A stretch of DNA of 18,369 bases. Source: Pseudomonadota bacterium (GTDB lineage: Bacteria > Pseudomonadota > Gammaproteobacteria > Burkholderiales > Burkholderiaceae_C). The notes beneath the pieces are model-generated. The model was not told where the DNA came from. It did not search any database and saw only the letters and a program-made list of their open reading frames with translations. Location of the stretch: NCBI GenBank assembly GCA_023422975.1, contig JAFAGF010000183.1, positions 1 to 18,369 of the forward strand, given 5' to 3'. Below are positions 15,971 through 18,369 of this stretch, piece after piece (position 1 is the first letter of the stretch; the number at the start of each line of letters is the position of its first letter). Both the position numbers and the translations under genes were made by a program.

Positions 15971-16064
15971 AAAAAAAGAGAGCTCGTAGCGCTTGCAATC
16001 AGGTCATTTCAAATACAAAACACTTTGAAAACCTTGATCAAAAAGCGCTAGCAGCTCTCTTTTT
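15971..16064. repeat. ~95-bp palindromic intergenic repeat, copy A
   Basis: The terminal arms AAAAAGAGAGCTCGTAGCGC and the complement of GCGCTAGCAGCTCTCTTTTT match at all but two positions, leaving an interior of about 50 bp with ATTTCAAA and TTTGAAAAC. It lies between glpK and proC. A transcript through it would fold into a long stem ending in T residues in both directions, so it may serve as a bidirectional terminator as well as being a repeat. Confidence 0.8.
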
Positions 16065-16085
16065 AATTCCAGAAAGCTTTTCACC

Positions 16086-16910
16086 ATGAGCCAGACAACT
16101 TCCCCCCGCATCGCCTTCATCGGCGGTGGCAACATGGCCAGCGCCATCATTGGCGGCCTGATCGGCAACGGCCTGCCCGCCAGCCAGATCACCGTGGTCG
16201 AACCCTTTGAAGCCGCACGCGATGCACTCAAGGCCAAGTTCGGCATCGATGCCCTGCCCACTGCCAGCGCCGCGCTGGCAGGCCACGATTTGGTGGTCTG
16301 GGCCACCAAGCCCCAAACCTTCAAAGACGCCGCGGCGGCCACCGCCGCCCACACCGCCCAAGCCCTGCACCTGAGCGTGGCCGCCGGCATCACCACCGAC
16401 AGCATTGCGCAATGGCTGGGCACGGGCCGCATCGTGCGCGCCATGCCCAACACCCCGGCGCTGGTCGGAAAGGGCATGGCCGGCCTGTTCGCCCGCGCTG
16501 AGGTCGATGCCGCAGGCCAAGCCTTGGTCGAGCGCGTGATTGGCACCACCGGCCAGCTGGTGTGGGTGGATGCCGAAGACAAGCTGGATGCGGTGACCGC
16601 CCTGTCTGGCTCCGGCCCCGCTTATGTGTTTTTGTTCTTGGAAGCCATGACCCAAGCCGGCGTGGACATGGGCTTGACCGCCGAGCAGTCGTACCAGCTG
16701 GCCATTGCCACCTTCCAAGGCGCTTCCGAATTGGCGGCCCGCTCTGACGAGCCCGCCGCCACCCTGCGCGAGCGCGTGACCAGCAAGGGCGGTACCACCT
16801 ACGCCGCCATCACCCACATGCAGCAGACCGAGCTGCCTCAGCACTTCATCGCCGCGCTGCGCAAAGCGGAAACCCGCGCCAAAGAACTGGCGGCGGAGTT
16901 TGGCAAGTAA
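16086..16910 (+). CDS. proC: Pyrroline-5-carboxylate reductase
   Basis: A 274-aa cytoplasmic enzyme that reduces 1-pyrroline-5-carboxylate to L-proline with NAD(P)H, the last step of proline synthesis. The N-terminal Rossmann motif is FIGGGNMASAIIGGL (11-25), VRAMPNTPALVGKG follows (117-130), and the C-terminal family signature is ALSGSGPAYVFLFLEAM (172-188) with SKGGTTYAAI (233-242). The length is typical. The ATG at 16086 has a poor ribosome site. It is separated from glpK by the repeat and is followed by a strong terminator. Confidence 0.97.
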   Translation: MSQTTSPRIAFIGGGNMASAIIGGLIGNGLPASQITVVEPFEAARDALKAKFGIDALPTASAALAGHDLVVWATKPQTFKDAAAATAAHTAQALHLSVAAGITTDSIAQWLGTGRIVRAMPNTPALVGKGMAGLFARAEVDAAGQALVERVIGTTGQLVWVDAEDKLDAVTALSGSGPAYVFLFLEAMTQAGVDMGLTAEQSYQLAIATFQGASELAARSDEPAATLRERVTSKGGTTYAAITHMQQTELPQHFIAALRKAETRAKELAAEFGK

Positions 16911-16924
16911 GCAGCACACCGACC

Positions 16925-16971
16925 CCATGTAAAAAGCCCCGCAGCGTTGGCTGGCGGGGCTTTTTACATGG
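16925..16971. terminator. Strong bidirectional terminator between proC and the dioxygenase gene
   Basis: Perfect 18-bp stem: arms 16925-16942 and 16954-16971 around an 11-nt loop. The core is GCCCCGC/GCGGGGC, flanked by A5 and T5, so it works on both strands. It ends proC from the left and the convergent dioxygenase gene from the right. Confidence 0.92.
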
Positions 16972-17001
16972 CGTACCCAACAGGCAGGAGGAGCTGCTAA
17001 C

Positions 17002-17943
17002 TCAAGCGCCCCAGATCATCGAACGCATGGAGATCGCCGCCATCTGAAAATCGGCATTGAAGTGCTGCACAGGCTCGCCCTTACCCACTGCGCCTGCGGC
17101 ATACAGCAACGGCAAATAATGGTCGTGCGTGGGATGAGCCATCTGCGCCACGGAGCCCATATGCTGGAAGTTGCTCAGCCCTGTCAAATTTCCCTGCTCC
17201 ACATGCGTGGCCACCATCTGGTCAAACTCCACCGCCCAGTCGTAGGCTTGCAGTGGCGACTGGGTACGCTGCAAAGCACGCAGGTTGTGCACCACGTTGC
17301 CACTACCCACAATCAACACCCCTCGCTCACGCAGTCGTTGCAACTGCTGCCCTAAGGCAAAGTGTTCGGCAGGCGGACGGCTGTAATCCATGCTGAGCTG
17401 CACCACGGGGATGGTGGCATCGGGGAACATGGGTTTGAGCACGCTCCAGGTGCCGTGATCCAACCCCCACGCATCGGTATCTACGCCCAGCGCCTGCTGG
17501 TTGTGAGGATTATGCAGCTCGGCAGCCAGTTGCTGGGCCACGGCAGGCGTACCTGGCGCTGGGTATTGCTGAGTGAACAATGCATCGGGAAAGCCACCAA
17601 AGTCGTGGATGGTCTTGGGCTGCGCCATACCCGTCAGCCAAGCACCCTGGCCTTGCGTGATCCAGTGGGCCGAGATGCACAACACCATCTGCGGGCGCTC
17701 TCCCCGGGCCAGCAACTGCTGGCCCAGTTGCTGCCAGCTTTGCCGGTAGGCGTTGTCCTCAATCGCGTTCATGGGGCTGCCGTGTCCCACAAACAGCACC
17801 GGCATACGCGCCGAAGGGCGCAGTTCCGTGATGCCTGCTTGGGCCGTGGCTGCTTCCAGCGTTTTCGTCATGGTCATGCTGGCTCCTGTGGCTGCCAAAG
17901 CTGCAGCACCTGCCGCAGCACCCAGCCAATGTCTACGTTGCAT
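17002..17943 (-). CDS. DODA-type extradiol dioxygenase (YgiD-like) with twin-arginine-like leader
   Basis: A 313-aa LigB-superfamily protein close to E. coli YgiD (4,5-DOPA extradiol dioxygenase). Probable metal ligands are His54 (VGHGSPMN) and His93 (SAHW); other conserved histidines are at LDHG (163), VVHN (219) and HPTHDH (270-275). The core begins near residue 46. The first 45 or so residues are extra and start MQRRHWLGAAAGAAALAATGA, a twin-arginine motif followed by an alanine-rich hydrophobic stretch, with a possible AQA cleavage site near residue 36. So it may be exported by Tat, unlike cytoplasmic YgiD. An internal start at Met23 or Met25 is the alternative. The ribosome site AGGTGGGAAG supports ATG 17943. 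Confidence 0.88.
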   Translation of the reverse strand: MQRRHWLGAAAGAAALAATGASMTMTKTLEAATAQAGITELRPSARMPVLFVGHGSPMNAIEDNAYRQSWQQLGQQLLARGERPQMVLCISAHWITQGQGAWLTGMAQPKTIHDFGGFPDALFTQQYPAPGTPAVAQQLAAELHNPHNQQALGVDTDAWGLDHGTWSVLKPMFPDATIPVVQLSMDYSRPPAEHFALGQQLQRLRERGVLIVGSGNVVHNLRALQRTQSPLQAYDWAVEFDQMVATHVEQGNLTGLSNFQHMGSVAQMAHPTHDHYLPLLYAAGAVGKGEPVQHFNADFQMAAISMRSMIWGA

Positions 17944-17984
17944 CTTCCCACCTTCTGTGAATACGCGGCCCGCCGGAGGCCATC

Positions 17985-18008
17985 AAAAAAAGGGGCTGAT
18001 CGCCCCTT
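17985..18008 (-). terminator. Terminator of ubiA
   Basis: AAGGGGC (17990-17996) and GCCCCTT (18002-18008) form a 7-bp GC-rich stem with a 5-nt loop. On the minus strand it is followed by a run of T (complement of 17985-17991). It is 57 nt past the ubiA stop codon. Confidence 0.85.
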
Positions 18009-18064
18009 GGTACACGCTGATTCACAGAGCCCATGCAGCGCGCAAAGTTCCGACTGGTAACGGC

Positions 18065-18369
18065 TCAACGCAAGGCAAAGCCCAGCGCGATGCCCGCAAA
18101 AATCGTCATACCGATGTAGTGGCTTTTGCTGAATGCCACAAAGCAGCCCTCGCGCGTGCGCCCTTTAATCAGCGTGAAGTGCCACAACACCTGCGCGGCG
18201 GCCATCGCCATGCCCAGCCAGAAAGGCCAGCCCAAGCCATAGGGCAAGACCGCCAAGACCGTCAGCCCCAAGCACAGCACAAAAAAAGCCATGATGCCCA
18301 GCACATCAAAACGCCCCAGCGTGATGGCCGAGGTTTTCATGCCGATTTTGAGGTCGTCATCGCGGTCCA
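18065..18369 (-). CDS. ubiA: 4-hydroxybenzoate octaprenyltransferase, C-terminal part
   Basis: The C-terminal 100 or so residues of UbiA, cut by the right window edge. This inner-membrane enzyme attaches the polyprenyl chain to 4-hydroxybenzoate in ubiquinone synthesis. The fragment opens at the edge with [18 protein letters not shown], the second Asp-rich prenyl-diphosphate-binding motif with its magnesium ligands. About three membrane segments follow, with [16 protein letters not shown] before the last one, as in E. coli UbiA. The ATG at 18340 is internal, not the true start. Confidence 0.95.
   Translation of the reverse strand, partial: DRDDDLKIGMKTSAITLGRFDVLGIMAFFVLCLGLTVLAVLPYGLGWPFWLGMAMAAAQVLWHFTLIKGRTREGCFVAFSKSHYIGMTIFAGIALGFALR

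Overview
The window looks like chromosomal DNA of a betaproteobacterium of the Burkholderiales, most likely family Comamonadaceae (Acidovorax/Comamonas/Delftia-like). This rests on the ribosomal protein sequences (for example 207-aa zinc-free S4, 101-aa zinc-free S14), an aerobic glycerol catabolic cluster, and roughly 95-bp palindromic intergenic repeats whose ends resemble elements I associate with this family. I have run no search, so the genus is open.

Layout from left to right. Positions 1-649 (minus) hold the N-terminal part of an AcrA/MexA-type RND efflux adaptor lipoprotein. It is divergent from an IclR-family regulator (876-1649, plus), and a perfect 15-bp inverted repeat lies between them, an arrangement like ttgV/ttgGHI. 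Positions 1788-2149 hold two tandem initiator tRNA(fMet) genes on the minus strand, each with its own -10 box and an identical terminator. Positions 2174-10996 (minus) are one long spc-alpha ribosomal superoperon: rplN-rplX-rplE-rpsN-rpsH-rplF-rplR-rpsE-rpmD-rplO-secY-rpmJ-rpsM-rpsK-rpsD-rpoA-rplQ. It is complete except that infA, often found between secY and rpmJ in related bacteria, is absent. The genes normally upstream of rplN (rpsQ, rpmC, rplP and so on) are also absent. Instead a good sigma70 promoter with a leader of about 155 nt sits upstream of rplN, followed upstream by glpD. The second tRNA(fMet) follows rplQ with no terminator between them.

Positions 11387-15956 form a glycerol module: glpD (minus), divergent from glpR-GNAT acetyltransferase-glpK (plus). 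The glpD/glpR intergenic region carries TTCGNTTK elements every 20-21 bp, which are candidate GlpR operators. GlpK makes glycerol-3-phosphate, GlpD oxidises it to DHAP at the membrane, and GlpR probably represses both arms. Next come proC (16086-16910, plus), a strong bidirectional terminator, a DODA-type extradiol dioxygenase with a twin-arginine-like leader (17002-17943, minus), and the C-terminal third of UbiA (18065 to the right edge, minus).

Most of the window is conserved core genome, and I found no evidence for a novel defence, mobile or biosynthetic system. The items most worth following up are small: a 35-codon ORF ending 1 nt before rplN, a 24-codon ORF in the place where infA is expected, the palindromic repeat family, the efflux operator palindrome, the hairpins at each alpha-operon junction, and the duplicated tRNA(fMet) units.
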